Assembly: GCA_964427505.1 (NCBI GenBank)
Contig: CAYRUO010000001.1
Location: 413,621 to 477,620 of the forward strand
Reading direction: 5' to 3'
Length of the DNA: 64,000 nt
Source of the DNA: Thermanaerothrix sp034436175
GTDB lineage: Bacteria > Chloroflexota > Anaerolineae > Anaerolineales > Anaerolineaceae
Position numbers and translations under genes: made by a program. Shown piece after piece: positions 41,363 to 49,501 of this stretch (positions are counted from its first letter, which is position 1; each line of letters begins with the position of its first letter). The notes below the pieces were generated by a model. That model worked only from the letters and a program-made list of their open reading frames with translations, was not told where the DNA came from and did no database searches.

Positions 41363-42499
41363 ATGGAACGCTTTTTTTCTACGGCGCCGGGGCGGGTTAA
41401 CTTGCTGGGTGAGCACGTGGATTACAACCAAGGCATTGTCTTGCCGGCGGCAGTCAATCGGTACGTCAAGATCCATGCCCGGCGCCTAAATGAACCACGG
41501 GTTATCTTGTATGCCATGGATTTTTCCCAGCAGGTAGAATTCTTGCTTTCCTTGGAGGCCTTGGAAGCGCGAGAAGATCCATATGGGAACCCGTTGCCAT
41601 CTTGGGCACTTTACCCGGGGGGAGTCGCGTGGGTGCTGTTAAAGGCAGGGTATCCGGTAGCAGGGATTGAGGCCACCTATACTTCGGATGTTCCGGTGGG
41701 AGCAGGGCTTTCGTCTTCAGCCGCGGTTGAAGTGGCTTTTGCCACTCTATGGAACGTCATTGGAGGGTGGGCGCTTCGACCGATGGATTTGGCCCGCTTG
41801 TGCCAACAGGCGGAAAACAAATACGTGGGTGTTAACTGCGGCCTGATGGATCAATTTGCCTCGGTTCATGGGATTGCCGGCCACGCGTTATGTTTTGATG
41901 TACGTGACTTAACGTACGAGGCCGTACCACTGCCGGCGAATGTGATGTTGGTGATTGCGGATTCGGGGGTACGGCGATCGCTGGCAACTTCGGCCTATAA
42001 CGAACGTCGTTTGGCCTGTGAAGAGGCGGTTGAACGACTCAAGCCCCATTTGCCCGGGATTCAAGCACTGCGTGATGTCAGCGTGGACGATTTTATACGG
42101 CTAGCCCATCTTTTACCGGAGGTGGTGCGCCGCCGTGCCCAGCATGTGGTGGAAGAAATTGCGCGGGTTGAAGCAGCGGTGAAGGCGCTGAAGCAAGGCG
42201 ATGTGGCTCTGTTTGGGCGGTATATGAAAGAGGGACACCGTTCGTTGCGCGATCTTTACGAAGTTAGTACGCCGGAACTGGATTTTTTAGTAGAGTTTGC
42301 GCTTAATCAGCCGGGATGTTGGGGAGCGCGCCTGACCGGGGCCGGCTTTGGGGGGTGCACTGTAAATTTGGTCCAGCGGGAATGGGTTGAGCCGTTCGTT
42401 CGCAACCTCAAAGAGGCTTATCAGCGTGAAACCGGGCGCATGGCTGAGGTCTATGTCTGCTTGGCAAGCGCCGGAGCCAGTGCGCATCGTATTGAATAA
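41363..42499 (+). CDS. galK: Galactokinase
   Basis: GHMP kinase phosphorylating galactose at C1. The galactokinase signature GRVNLLGEHVDYN, the GHMP ATP-binding PVGAGLSSSAAVEV and the C-terminal GAGFGGC are all present; 378 residues. A related sugar kinase (for example N-acetylgalactosamine kinase) is the main alternative. No galT or galE is adjacent; the epimerases in the polysaccharide locus are some 8 kb away. Confidence 0.88.
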   Translation: MERFFSTAPGRVNLLGEHVDYNQGIVLPAAVNRYVKIHARRLNEPRVILYAMDFSQQVEFLLSLEALEAREDPYGNPLPSWALYPGGVAWVLLKAGYPVAGIEATYTSDVPVGAGLSSSAAVEVAFATLWNVIGGWALRPMDLARLCQQAENKYVGVNCGLMDQFASVHGIAGHALCFDVRDLTYEAVPLPANVMLVIADSGVRRSLATSAYNERRLACEEAVERLKPHLPGIQALRDVSVDDFIRLAHLLPEVVRRRAQHVVEEIARVEAAVKALKQGDVALFGRYMKEGHRSLRDLYEVSTPELDFLVEFALNQPGCWGARLTGAGFGGCTVNLVQREWVEPFVRNLKEAYQRETGRMAEVYVCLASAGASAHRIE

Positions 42500-42530
42500 A
42501 CCGTGCGAATCTCTACGTCATGGAGTGCTC

Positions 42531-42722
42531 ATGATCGTCGCTGTGGATGCAAACCGGTGTATTCGCTGCGGCTTCTGTGAAACGATTGCCCCTGAGGTTT
42601 TCAGCCTGGATGGCGCTCCGCACGCCCAAGTCATCCTCGAACCCATCCCATGGCATCTCCAAGATCTGGTGCATCAGGCGGCAGAAGAGTGCCCTGAGCA
42701 TGCGATTCAGATTGAAGGATAA
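42531..42722 (+). CDS. Ferredoxin, single [4Fe-4S] type
   Basis: 63-residue electron carrier. Three ligands are in CIRCGFC (C10, C13, C16) and the fourth in ECPEHAI (C54), the CxxCxxC...CP arrangement of monocluster ferredoxins; a small acidic protein. The start is ATG 42531 with GGAG five bases upstream; a longer in-frame extension into galK has no homology. The redox partner is not evident from neighbours. Confidence 0.88.
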   Translation: MIVAVDANRCIRCGFCETIAPEVFSLDGAPHAQVILEPIPWHLQDLVHQAAEECPEHAIQIEG

Positions 42723-42726
42723 AGAA

Positions 42727-43710
42727 CTACCCTTTTTTAGAGGGTTTCCCGCCCAGCCCAAATAAACGTGCGAAAAACTGCCCGCTACTTGGGATCTCAG
42801 GAGGCGGTGTGGCCTCCCAATCCCCTTTTTGACGCTGTTGCCACCATACGGTGCGGGCACGAGCGGCTTCTTTGAGCAGCGCCGATAGGCTTTCGCTGTC
42901 TTCGGCTTCGAGATAATCTCGCATCTCCCGCAGTGTGGCGATGTAATCGTCTAATAGGCGCAGCAAATTCTCGCGATTTAGTAGAATGGATTGACCTAAC
43001 TGGGTATGGTCATCCAAATGCGTGATCGGCTCGGTGGCTTCAATAAACGTCTGGCCGGCTAATTTGCGCGCCTCACGCCAGCCCGGTTGACGGGTGATTG
43101 CCGTAAGAAGCGCGGCAGCACTGAGTTGAGGTAGGCCGTGAACGGCTGCCATGAGGCCATCGGCTTCATACGGATCGGCAAAGTACGGCTGTCCTCCCAA
43201 GAGGGCAGCGAGGTCGCTGGCTAATTTGAGGGCATCACTGTGAGTGTGGGGAGGGCTGGAGATGACAAAAAGCCCACCCTTGAAGAGATCTGGTCGGGCC
43301 GTCTCGCCGCCCGGTGCAACCGGATAGAGACATTCCGGATTGAGGCTGGGTGAGAAAGAAACGAGATAGCGCTCCGCCGGGAGCAGATCTTTAGCCCAGC
43401 GCGTCACCAGAGTTTTCAAAGGTGAGGTATCCAGGACAACGACACCGGGTTTAAGGTCGGGTGCAATAGTGGTCAGCGTTTCTCGCACTTCATCCATTGG
43501 CACTGCAAGGATCACAATATCGGCATCCGCCGTTGCAGTATGCAGGTTGTGAATGGCTTCGTCCACGGCGCCCATCTTGAGGGCTTTTTGCTCGATTTGA
43601 GGGTCAGCGTCGTTGCCAATGCGCACAATCTGGTGCGGATTGTCTTTAAGCGCCAACCCAATGGAGAGGCCGATACGGCCCAGGCCGATAATTGTCATTC
43701 GAATGGTCAT
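42727..43710 (-). CDS. Prephenate/arogenate dehydrogenase-like protein (TyrA family)
   Basis: NAD(P)-binding dehydrogenase of 327 residues. The Rossmann motif IGLGRIGLSIGLAL is at the N-terminus, ILAVPMDEVRETL and VLDTSPLKTLVTRWA (prephenate dehydrogenase-like SVK region) follow, and the helical C-terminal domain resembles TyrA dimerisation domains, with a 45-residue basic/proline tail. Key prephenate-binding residues are not all evident, and no aromatic-synthesis gene is adjacent, so it may be a TyrA-like protein of other function. It overlaps the M50 protease gene by ATGA. Confidence 0.7.
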   Translation of the reverse strand: MTIRMTIIGLGRIGLSIGLALKDNPHQIVRIGNDADPQIEQKALKMGAVDEAIHNLHTATADADIVILAVPMDEVRETLTTIAPDLKPGVVVLDTSPLKTLVTRWAKDLLPAERYLVSFSPSLNPECLYPVAPGGETARPDLFKGGLFVISSPPHTHSDALKLASDLAALLGGQPYFADPYEADGLMAAVHGLPQLSAAALLTAITRQPGWREARKLAGQTFIEATEPITHLDDHTQLGQSILLNRENLLRLLDDYIATLREMRDYLEAEDSESLSALLKEAARARTVWWQQRQKGDWEATPPPEIPSSGQFFARLFGLGGKPSKKG

Positions 43711-44363
43711 AACGATCCTCCCAGAAGGAGCGAAAGCAGGTTAGATAAGGCGGGATAAAGGATGAAACCGAGAATATCAATGCCAAGGGATGGAAGAACA
43801 AACACAACGACCATAAGTAATAATGGACCCATGGGACGGATGGTTTCTAAAACCCGTGCAATAGAGGGGGGTGCGAAATATTCCAAGATTTTATCTCCAT
43901 CCAGTGGGGCAATGGGAATGAGATTGAACAAGCATAAGACCAGATTAATCCAGATAAAACCGATCAAGAACTCGCCCGGTGTTGGTAGCCATCCACCGCT
44001 CAATGACCAAGGAGAATAAGGGATCAACCCGAAACGGAGAGGAACCGCGGCGAGAATAGCCAACATCAGATTCGAAAGCGGCCCCGCCAGAGAAACCCAC
44101 ATCAGGGCACTGGGAGAACGGCGACCTAAAACATAGGGGTTGACAGGCACGGGTTTTGCCCAACCAAACCCCGCCAGGAGTAATGCCAGGGATCCCAGGG
44201 GGTCTAGATGTACCAAAGGGTTCAAGGACAGCCGCCCGTTTTGGCGGGGGGTAGTATCGCCAAAACGCGTTGCCGTCCAGGCATGGGCATACTCATGCAC
44301 CGTGAAGGCCACAACCAGGGTGATAATACGGGTGATCAGGGTAGCCGGATCCAGATTTAACAT
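43707..44363 (-). CDS. M50-family membrane metallopeptidase (site-2 protease type)
   Basis: Intramembrane zinc protease of 218 residues. The first helix carries HEYAH (the HExxH zinc site), and the later helix NLIPIAPLDGDKI supplies the third ligand in an NPDG-like context; six hydrophobic segments. It belongs to the short RseP/SpoIVFB-like group without PDZ domain. The promoter faces that of the DUF951 gene: a minus-strand TATAAT lies at 44409-44404. Its target is not apparent. Confidence 0.9.
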   Translation of the reverse strand: MLNLDPATLITRIITLVVAFTVHEYAHAWTATRFGDTTPRQNGRLSLNPLVHLDPLGSLALLLAGFGWAKPVPVNPYVLGRRSPSALMWVSLAGPLSNLMLAILAAVPLRFGLIPYSPWSLSGGWLPTPGEFLIGFIWINLVLCLFNLIPIAPLDGDKILEYFAPPSIARVLETIRPMGPLLLMVVVFVLPSLGIDILGFILYPALSNLLSLLLGGSL

Positions 44364-44403
44364 GGTGTATTCCGTTTAGCCGTCGTTTAGGTTAGCCTTA
44401 GGG

Positions 44404-44409
44404 ATTATA
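44404..44409 (-). promoter_or_regulatory. -10 box of the M50/TyrA-like operon
   Basis: TATAAT on the minus strand, 40 bases before the ATG at 44363 and overlapping the divergent DUF951 promoter region. No clear -35. Confidence 0.4.
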
Positions 44410-44419
44410 ACATGGGTGG

Positions 44420-44425
44420 TATAAT
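44420..44425 (+). promoter_or_regulatory. -10 box directly before the DUF951 gene (leaderless-type start)
   Basis: TATAAT ends seven bases before the ATG at 44433, the exact distance of a typical transcription start. No ribosome-binding site intervenes; the -35 is not obvious. Confidence 0.55.
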
Positions 44426-44432
44426 CCGATTG

Positions 44433-44639
44433 ATGTTGACCGAATTGCAACTGGGTGACATTGTGCGGTTGCGAAAACCCCATCCCTGCGGGAATTACAC
44501 GTGGCGTGTCGTGCGTCTGGGGGCGGATATCGGATTGGAATGTTTGAAGTGCGGCCGCCGCGTGCTATTGCCACGGCGCGATCTGGCCCGCCGACTAAAA
44601 GCCATTTTACCCCGGGAGAATTATGAACCTCAAACCTGA
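44433..44639 (+). CDS. DUF951-family protein
   Basis: 68-residue protein matching DUF951: LRKPHPCGNYTWRVVRLGADIGLECLKCGRR is the family core, with CxxC and a separate cysteine suggestive of a zinc site. No function is known. I start at ATG 44433 rather than the in-frame ATG 44412, because a TATAAT box lies between them. It overlaps the glycosyltransferase gene by 17 bases. Confidence 0.85.
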   Translation: MLTELQLGDIVRLRKPHPCGNYTWRVVRLGADIGLECLKCGRRVLLPRRDLARRLKAILPRENYEPQT

Positions 44640-45783
44640 TCGCCCTCATATACTTTTCCTTTTTTCTGATACGGGTGGGGGACATCGAAGCGCCGCTGAA
44701 GCCATTATTGAAGCGTTAAATTTAGAGGTTGGTGATCAGGTGACGGTGGAGATGGTGGATATCTTTCGCGATTACGCCCCCCCACCCTTTGATTTAGCCC
44801 CTGAGGCTTATCCGGTGCTCTCGCGTGTGCCTGAGGTTTGGCATTGGGGTTATCGCCTGAGTGATGGACGACGGCGTACTCGCTTTGTCTTTAATGCCAT
44901 ATGGCCTTATGTACGTCGGTCGGCTGAGCGCTTGTTGATTGAACACCCGTGTGATTTGGTGGTCTCAGTGCACCCGCTTTTCAATGATCCTATTTCCCGC
45001 GCGGCGCGAAAATTTGGGCGGCCTTACATTACCGTTGTAACCGATTTGGTTTCGACCCATACCGCATGGTATTGTGGCTCACCCGATCTCATCATTGTGC
45101 CCACTGCGGCGGCACGGGAACGAGGCGTTGCTGTCGGTGTGCCTGATGAACGCTTGCGGGTGATAGGATTACCGGTTGCAGAACGCTTCAACCGAGTTAA
45201 CGAATCCCCTGAGGCTATTCGTGCGCGCTTGGGTTGGCCACTAGATTTACCACTTGTTTTGCTGGTAGGGGGAGGGGAAGGGATGGGACCTTTAGAGGCG
45301 GTTGCGATGGCGATTAATGACGCCAATCTGCAGGCCGGCTTGGTAGTCGTTTGTGGCCGAAACCAGGCTCTTCAGCAGAGGTTAGAACAGGTGGCATGGA
45401 AGTCCCCAACGTTTGTCTATGGCTTTGTACGCGAGATGCATCATTTCATGCGGGCAGTGGACATATTAATCACCAAGGCAGGCCCAGGCACAATCAGCGA
45501 GGCCTTTATCGTGGGGTTGCCGATCATCCTCTACAGCCGGATGCCGGGGCAAGAAGATGGCAACGTAGAATATGTGGTTCGGGAGCAGGCTGGGGTATGG
45601 GCGCCAGAACCGGAGCGGGTTGTCATGACACTCAATGCTTGGCTCCAGCAACCCGAAGAGCGCCAAAGGGTGGCCACCAACTCCCGCCGTCTGGCTCGCC
45701 CCTATGCATCTCGCGAAATCGCGCGTGTGCTAATGAACTGGGCGCGGCGTTCTTTTGAAGAACGGATGCGAACACAGGTATAA
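44623..45783 (+). CDS. GT28-family glycosyltransferase (MGDG synthase-like)
   Basis: 386-residue glycosyltransferase B-fold protein resembling monogalactosyl/diglucosyl-diacylglycerol synthases: ILFLFSDTGGGHRSAAEAI at the N-terminus, YITVVTDLVSTHTAW and the nucleotide-sugar-binding ILITKAGPGTISEAFIVGLPIILYS near the C-terminus. It probably makes a membrane glycolipid, though transfer to another acceptor is possible. A GGGAG site precedes the ATG. Its stop codon TAA forms part of the TATAAT box of tsaE. Confidence 0.8.
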   Translation: MNLKPDRPHILFLFSDTGGGHRSAAEAIIEALNLEVGDQVTVEMVDIFRDYAPPPFDLAPEAYPVLSRVPEVWHWGYRLSDGRRRTRFVFNAIWPYVRRSAERLLIEHPCDLVVSVHPLFNDPISRAARKFGRPYITVVTDLVSTHTAWYCGSPDLIIVPTAAARERGVAVGVPDERLRVIGLPVAERFNRVNESPEAIRARLGWPLDLPLVLLVGGGEGMGPLEAVAMAINDANLQAGLVVVCGRNQALQQRLEQVAWKSPTFVYGFVREMHHFMRAVDILITKAGPGTISEAFIVGLPIILYSRMPGQEDGNVEYVVREQAGVWAPEPERVVMTLNAWLQQPEERQRVATNSRRLARPYASREIARVLMNWARRSFEERMRTQV

Positions 45784-45784
45784 T
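45755..45784 (+). promoter_or_regulatory. Promoter of tsaE (leaderless-type start)
   Basis: TTGAAG (45755-45760), 18-base spacer, TATAAT (45779-45784) overlapping the stop codon of the upstream gene. The tsaE ATG follows after seven bases, so transcription should start at or next to it. Confidence 0.65.
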
Positions 45785-45791
45785 TTGGAAT

Positions 45792-46304
45792 ATGCCCATT
45801 CTAGATGCGCACACGCTAGAATTATTTAGTCGTAGCCCGGACCAAACTCGCCGTCTAGGGATGCGTTTAGGGGCTCTAATGCGCCCCGGCGACGTGATAT
45901 GCTTGCAAGGGGATTTGGGGGCAGGTAAGACGACTTTGGTACAAGGGATTGCACGTGGGTGGGGGTCGCTTGATGCCGTCTCAAGCCCTACGTTTGTTTT
46001 GGTCAATGTGTACCGCCGCCCTGAGGGGCATCCTCTTTTTCATCTGGACGCTTACCGATTAAGCACCCTTGAGGAAGCCATTGACCTGGATATTGATAGC
46101 CTGATCCAAGAGGGAGCATTGGTGATTGAGTGGCCGGAACGCATTACCGCGATTCTTCCCCCTGAACGGTTGTGGATTCATCTGACCTGGATCTCGGAAG
46201 AACAGCGCAGTCTGCTTTTCACGCCAGTGGGCACGCGCTACCGGCATCTGGTGCAGCATTTGCGGCGACAAGTATTGGGGGTGATTCATGCTGTTGGCCG
46301 TTGA
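45792..46304 (+). CDS. tsaE: tRNA t6A synthesis ATPase TsaE
   Basis: Nucleotide-binding component of the threonylcarbamoyladenosine (t6A) machinery for ANN-decoding tRNAs, working with TsaB, TsaC and TsaD. Walker A GDLGAGKTTLVQG is at about residues 38-50, and SSPTFVLVNVY, HLDAYRL and EWPER follow; 170 residues. No ribosome site precedes the ATG. It overlaps tsaB by 17 bases; tsaD and tsaC are not in the window. Confidence 0.94.
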   Translation: MPILDAHTLELFSRSPDQTRRLGMRLGALMRPGDVICLQGDLGAGKTTLVQGIARGWGSLDAVSSPTFVLVNVYRRPEGHPLFHLDAYRLSTLEEAIDLDIDSLIQEGALVIEWPERITAILPPERLWIHLTWISEEQRSLLFTPVGTRYRHLVQHLRRQVLGVIHAVGR

Positions 46305-46953
46305 TACGAGCACCCAGTGGTTGGGCATTGCCCTGTATGACGGACATATGGTGGCGGCCGAGCACGCTTGGTTGAGTCAGGGACACCATACGGTTGAATT
46401 GGCGCCTGCTATTCAATGGATGCTGGCGCGCACTCAGGTTTCTATCAAGCAACTGAAGGCCCTGGGAGTGGCGCTGGGTCCGGGCTCTTTTACCAGTTTA
46501 CGCATTGGCTTGGCTGTGGTGAAAGGCTTAGCGTTGGCCGAGAAGCTGCCTGTGATCGGAATCCCGACCTTAGATATTCTTGCCTATGGCCAACCACCGG
46601 ATGAGCGCCGCTTAGTGGCAGTTCTACAAGCAGGGCGGGGGCGATTGGCGGTTGGAGATTACCGCTATCGTGAGGGAAGATGGTGGGCGGAGAACCACCC
46701 ACGTGTCCTTACGTTGGACAGTCTAATCGAAACCTTGCAAGAACCGGTGATTATATGCGGTGAATTGACAGCCCAAGAACGTCAACGCTTAGCCCGTCAG
46801 CCGGGGGTTGTTTTGGTTTCACCGGCTCGTTCCATGCGTCATCCGGCGTTCCTGGCCGAACTGGCTTGGCAACGGTGGAAAAAAGGCGAAGTGGATGATG
46901 TGAACAGTTTGTCGCCCCTTTATCTCCACCATGCAGAGGGGGTTTCTTTATGA
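46288..46953 (+). CDS. tsaB: tRNA t6A synthesis protein TsaB
   Basis: Pseudo-glycoprotease that dimerises with TsaD. The N-terminal MLLAVDTSTQWLGIALYD and GVALGPGSFTSLRIGLAVVKGLA are typical of TsaB; 221 residues. It overlaps rimI as ATGA. The tsaE-tsaB-rimI order is conserved in many bacteria. Confidence 0.94.
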   Translation: MLLAVDTSTQWLGIALYDGHMVAAEHAWLSQGHHTVELAPAIQWMLARTQVSIKQLKALGVALGPGSFTSLRIGLAVVKGLALAEKLPVIGIPTLDILAYGQPPDERRLVAVLQAGRGRLAVGDYRYREGRWWAENHPRVLTLDSLIETLQEPVIICGELTAQERQRLARQPGVVLVSPARSMRHPAFLAELAWQRWKKGEVDDVNSLSPLYLHHAEGVSL

Positions 46954-47498
46954 AGGCAATGGCGGCTTCTGAGGTATGGATTCGGCGGATGCGGGTTGAG
47001 GATATTCCCCGCGTGCATGAGATTGATGTGGCCTCTTTTGCGTTACCCTGGCCTGAAAGTTCTTACCGATTTGAAATTGAAGCCAATCCTTCCGCACATT
47101 TATGGGTAGCCGAAAAAAAGAATGATCAAGGTCAGTTTGAAATTGTGGGCATGATTGTGGTGTGGCTGATCATTGACGAAGCCCACATTGCCACGTTTGC
47201 CGTTCATCCTGCCTATCGAAGATTTGGTATTGGACAACGCCTTTTGGCACAGGCGCTACTTGAAATGCATCGCATGGGGGCTCAACGCTATACCCTGGAA
47301 GTGCGGCGCTCAAACCTTGCGGCACAATCTCTTTATCGCAAGTTTGGTTTTGACGTCATATCAGTGCGCCCAGGGTATTATCGTGATAATCATGAAGACG
47401 CTTTGATCATGAATCTCGATCATGTTGATGTTGCACAAATTGAGCGCTTTTTGCACGAAGAAGATGAAGCCGGTAGCCCATCTATGCGAGGAGGTTAG
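46950..47498 (+). CDS. rimI: Ribosomal protein S18 alanine N-acetyltransferase
   Basis: GNAT acetyltransferase of 182 residues, RimI type by motif and by position next to tsaB. The acetyl-CoA motif is VHPAYRRFGIGQRLLAQAL, followed by LEVRRSNLAAQSLYRKFGF and the GYYRDNHEDALIM segment. It acetylates the N-terminus of S18 in E. coli. ATG 46950 overlaps the tsaB stop; another ATG six bases on is also possible. The C-terminal 30 residues are extra and acidic. Confidence 0.88.
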   Translation: MKAMAASEVWIRRMRVEDIPRVHEIDVASFALPWPESSYRFEIEANPSAHLWVAEKKNDQGQFEIVGMIVVWLIIDEAHIATFAVHPAYRRFGIGQRLLAQALLEMHRMGAQRYTLEVRRSNLAAQSLYRKFGFDVISVRPGYYRDNHEDALIMNLDHVDVAQIERFLHEEDEAGSPSMRGG

Positions 47499-47500
47499 CC

Positions 47501-48157
47501 TTGAATCCAGAGACCATTCTTCGACAGATTGCATCTGAGGTCGCGGTCTGCACCAAGTGCATTTTGCACTATTCCCGCAAACATGCGGTGCCGGGTGAGG
47601 GGCGCCCCGATGCCGAAATTATGATGATCGGGGAGGGGCCGGGTTTCTATGAAAATGAGCAAGGGCGACCGTTTGTAGGGCCGGCCGGGAAGTTCCTGGA
47701 TGAATTGCTCCAACAGGCGGGGTTAAAGCGGGAGGATGTATTTATCACAAATGTCGTCAAGTGCCGACCACCGGGTAATCGTGATCCGCAGCCGGAGGAG
47801 CTGGCGGCTTGCGATGGGTACCTGGAGCGACAGTTGCAGGCTATTAACCCCCGGGTGATTGTCACGTTGGGGCGATTTTCGATGGCCAAGTTTTTACCTA
47901 ACGCTAAGATTAGTGAGGTTCATGGCAAAGCCTTGTGGGTCAATGGCCGCCTGATTATTCCGATGTATCATCCGGCGGCTGCGTTGCACCAGCCTTCATT
48001 GAAAGCCACGGTGATCGAGGATTTTGGGCGCTTGCCCGCTTACCTAGACATGGCGCGTCAGGGACCGCCAAAATCGTCTCAACCTGAAGAACTAATCACG
48101 CCGCCAGAGACCCAAACGGGTCAAGACGAACAACCGACCCAACTTAGCCTATTTTAA
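47501..48157 (+). CDS. Uracil-DNA glycosylase, type 4 (Fe-S)
   Basis: Removes uracil from DNA, important at high temperature where cytosine deaminates fast. Family 4 motifs are GEGPGFYENEQGRPFVGPAG, NVVKCRPPGNRDP and HPAAALHQP; the [4Fe-4S] ligands are C17, C20, C87 and C103; 218 residues. It starts at TTG 47501 with a perfect AGGAGG site and follows rimI by two bases. The C-terminal tail ending in QLSLF resembles a PCNA/beta-clamp peptide. Confidence 0.93.
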   Translation: MNPETILRQIASEVAVCTKCILHYSRKHAVPGEGRPDAEIMMIGEGPGFYENEQGRPFVGPAGKFLDELLQQAGLKREDVFITNVVKCRPPGNRDPQPEELAACDGYLERQLQAINPRVIVTLGRFSMAKFLPNAKISEVHGKALWVNGRLIIPMYHPAAALHQPSLKATVIEDFGRLPAYLDMARQGPPKSSQPEELITPPETQTGQDEQPTQLSLF

Positions 48158-48178
48158 ATGAAGGGGAAAGGTGTATTT

Positions 48179-49501
48179 ATGGAACGCGATTATCGGGGTG
48201 AACTGATTGAGAAACTAACCACACGCAAGGCGAAGGTGGCAGTAGTGGGGATGGGATATGTGGGTTTGCCTCTGGCGGTGGTGTTTGCCGAAGCCGGCTT
48301 TGATGTAACCGGTATTGATCCCATCACCTCTAAAATGGAAGCCCTAAACCGAGGGGAGAGTTATATTCTGGACGTTTCCTCGGAACAAGTGCGTACTTTA
48401 GTGGACCAGGGGCGTTTGCGAGGCACGACCGATTACGCGGCACTGCGAGAGATTGATGCAGTTTCCATTTGTGTACCGACGCCTTTGCGCAAAACAGGCG
48501 ATCCGGATCTCTCATATATTGTCAGTGCGGCGGAGAGTCTGGCGCCCTATCTTCACCCGGGCATGGTGATTGTGTTGGAATCCAGCACGTATCCGGGAAC
48601 AACACGCGAGTTGGTGCTTCCGATTTTGACGGAGAAAAGTGGTTTGGAGGTGGGAAAGGATTTCTTCCTGGCGTTCTCGCCTGAACGGGTGGATCCGGGG
48701 CGCAAGGATTGGACGACCTATAATACCCCCAAGGTTATCGGTGGAATTACCCCAGCCTGTTGTGAGGTCTCGACGGCATGGTATCAGCAGGCGATCCAGA
48801 CGGTTGTACCGGTTTCCTCAACTGAGGTCGCCGAGATGACCAAATTGCTTGAAAACACCTTCCGCATGATCAATATCGGTTTGGTCAATGAACTGGCGAT
48901 TATGTGTGACCGGCTCAAGATTGATGTGTGGGAAGTGATCGAAGCCGCAGCGACCAAACCTTTCGGCTTTATGAAGTTCACCCCTGGGCCGGGTTTGGGA
49001 GGACATTGTATTCCCATTGACCCGCTCTATCTTTCCTGGAAGTTGCGTTCGGTTAAGTACACGGCACGGTTTATTGATTTGGCTTCGGAAATTAACACCA
49101 ATATGCCGCGTTTTGTGGTGAGCAAAGTCCAGGATGCGCTAAATCAGCATGGCAAGCCGGTGAAGGGGAGCAAAATTCTGGTCTTGGGGGCCGCCTATAA
49201 GGCCGATATTGACGATTTACGGGAATCGCCGGCGTTGGATGTGATCCACCTCTTGCGCGAAAAAGGCGCAGTGGTTTCCTATCATGATCCATATATTCCG
49301 GTCATCCATCATGAGGAAATCAACCTGGAATCGGTGCCGGACCTGATGGCGGCTGTCCGTGAGGCGGATTGCGTCGTCATCGTTACCAACCACAGCCGTT
49401 ATGACTATCCGGCCATCCTTGAGGCGGCGCAGTTGATCGTAGATACGCGCAACGCTTTGGGCAAATTGGGGCGCAATCATCCCAAGGTGGTTCGTCTATG
49501 A
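48179..49501 (+). CDS. UDP-sugar (UDP-GlcNAc/ManNAc-type) dehydrogenase
   Basis: Four-electron NAD-dependent oxidation of a UDP-sugar to its uronic acid. N-terminal VAVVGMGYVGLPLAVVFAEAG, the STYPGTT substrate loop, GGHCIPIDPLYL with the catalytic cysteine, and VLGAAYKADIDDLRESPAL are diagnostic; 440 residues. The length and GGHCIPIDP favour the UDP-N-acetylhexosamine dehydrogenase branch (WbpA/WecC) over UDP-glucose dehydrogenase. ATG 48179 follows AAAGGTG; an ATG 21 bases upstream overlaps this site. It begins the rightward half of the polysaccharide locus. Confidence 0.88.
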   Translation: MERDYRGELIEKLTTRKAKVAVVGMGYVGLPLAVVFAEAGFDVTGIDPITSKMEALNRGESYILDVSSEQVRTLVDQGRLRGTTDYAALREIDAVSICVPTPLRKTGDPDLSYIVSAAESLAPYLHPGMVIVLESSTYPGTTRELVLPILTEKSGLEVGKDFFLAFSPERVDPGRKDWTTYNTPKVIGGITPACCEVSTAWYQQAIQTVVPVSSTEVAEMTKLLENTFRMINIGLVNELAIMCDRLKIDVWEVIEAAATKPFGFMKFTPGPGLGGHCIPIDPLYLSWKLRSVKYTARFIDLASEINTNMPRFVVSKVQDALNQHGKPVKGSKILVLGAAYKADIDDLRESPALDVIHLLREKGAVVSYHDPYIPVIHHEEINLESVPDLMAAVREADCVVIVTNHSRYDYPAILEAAQLIVDTRNALGKLGRNHPKVVRL

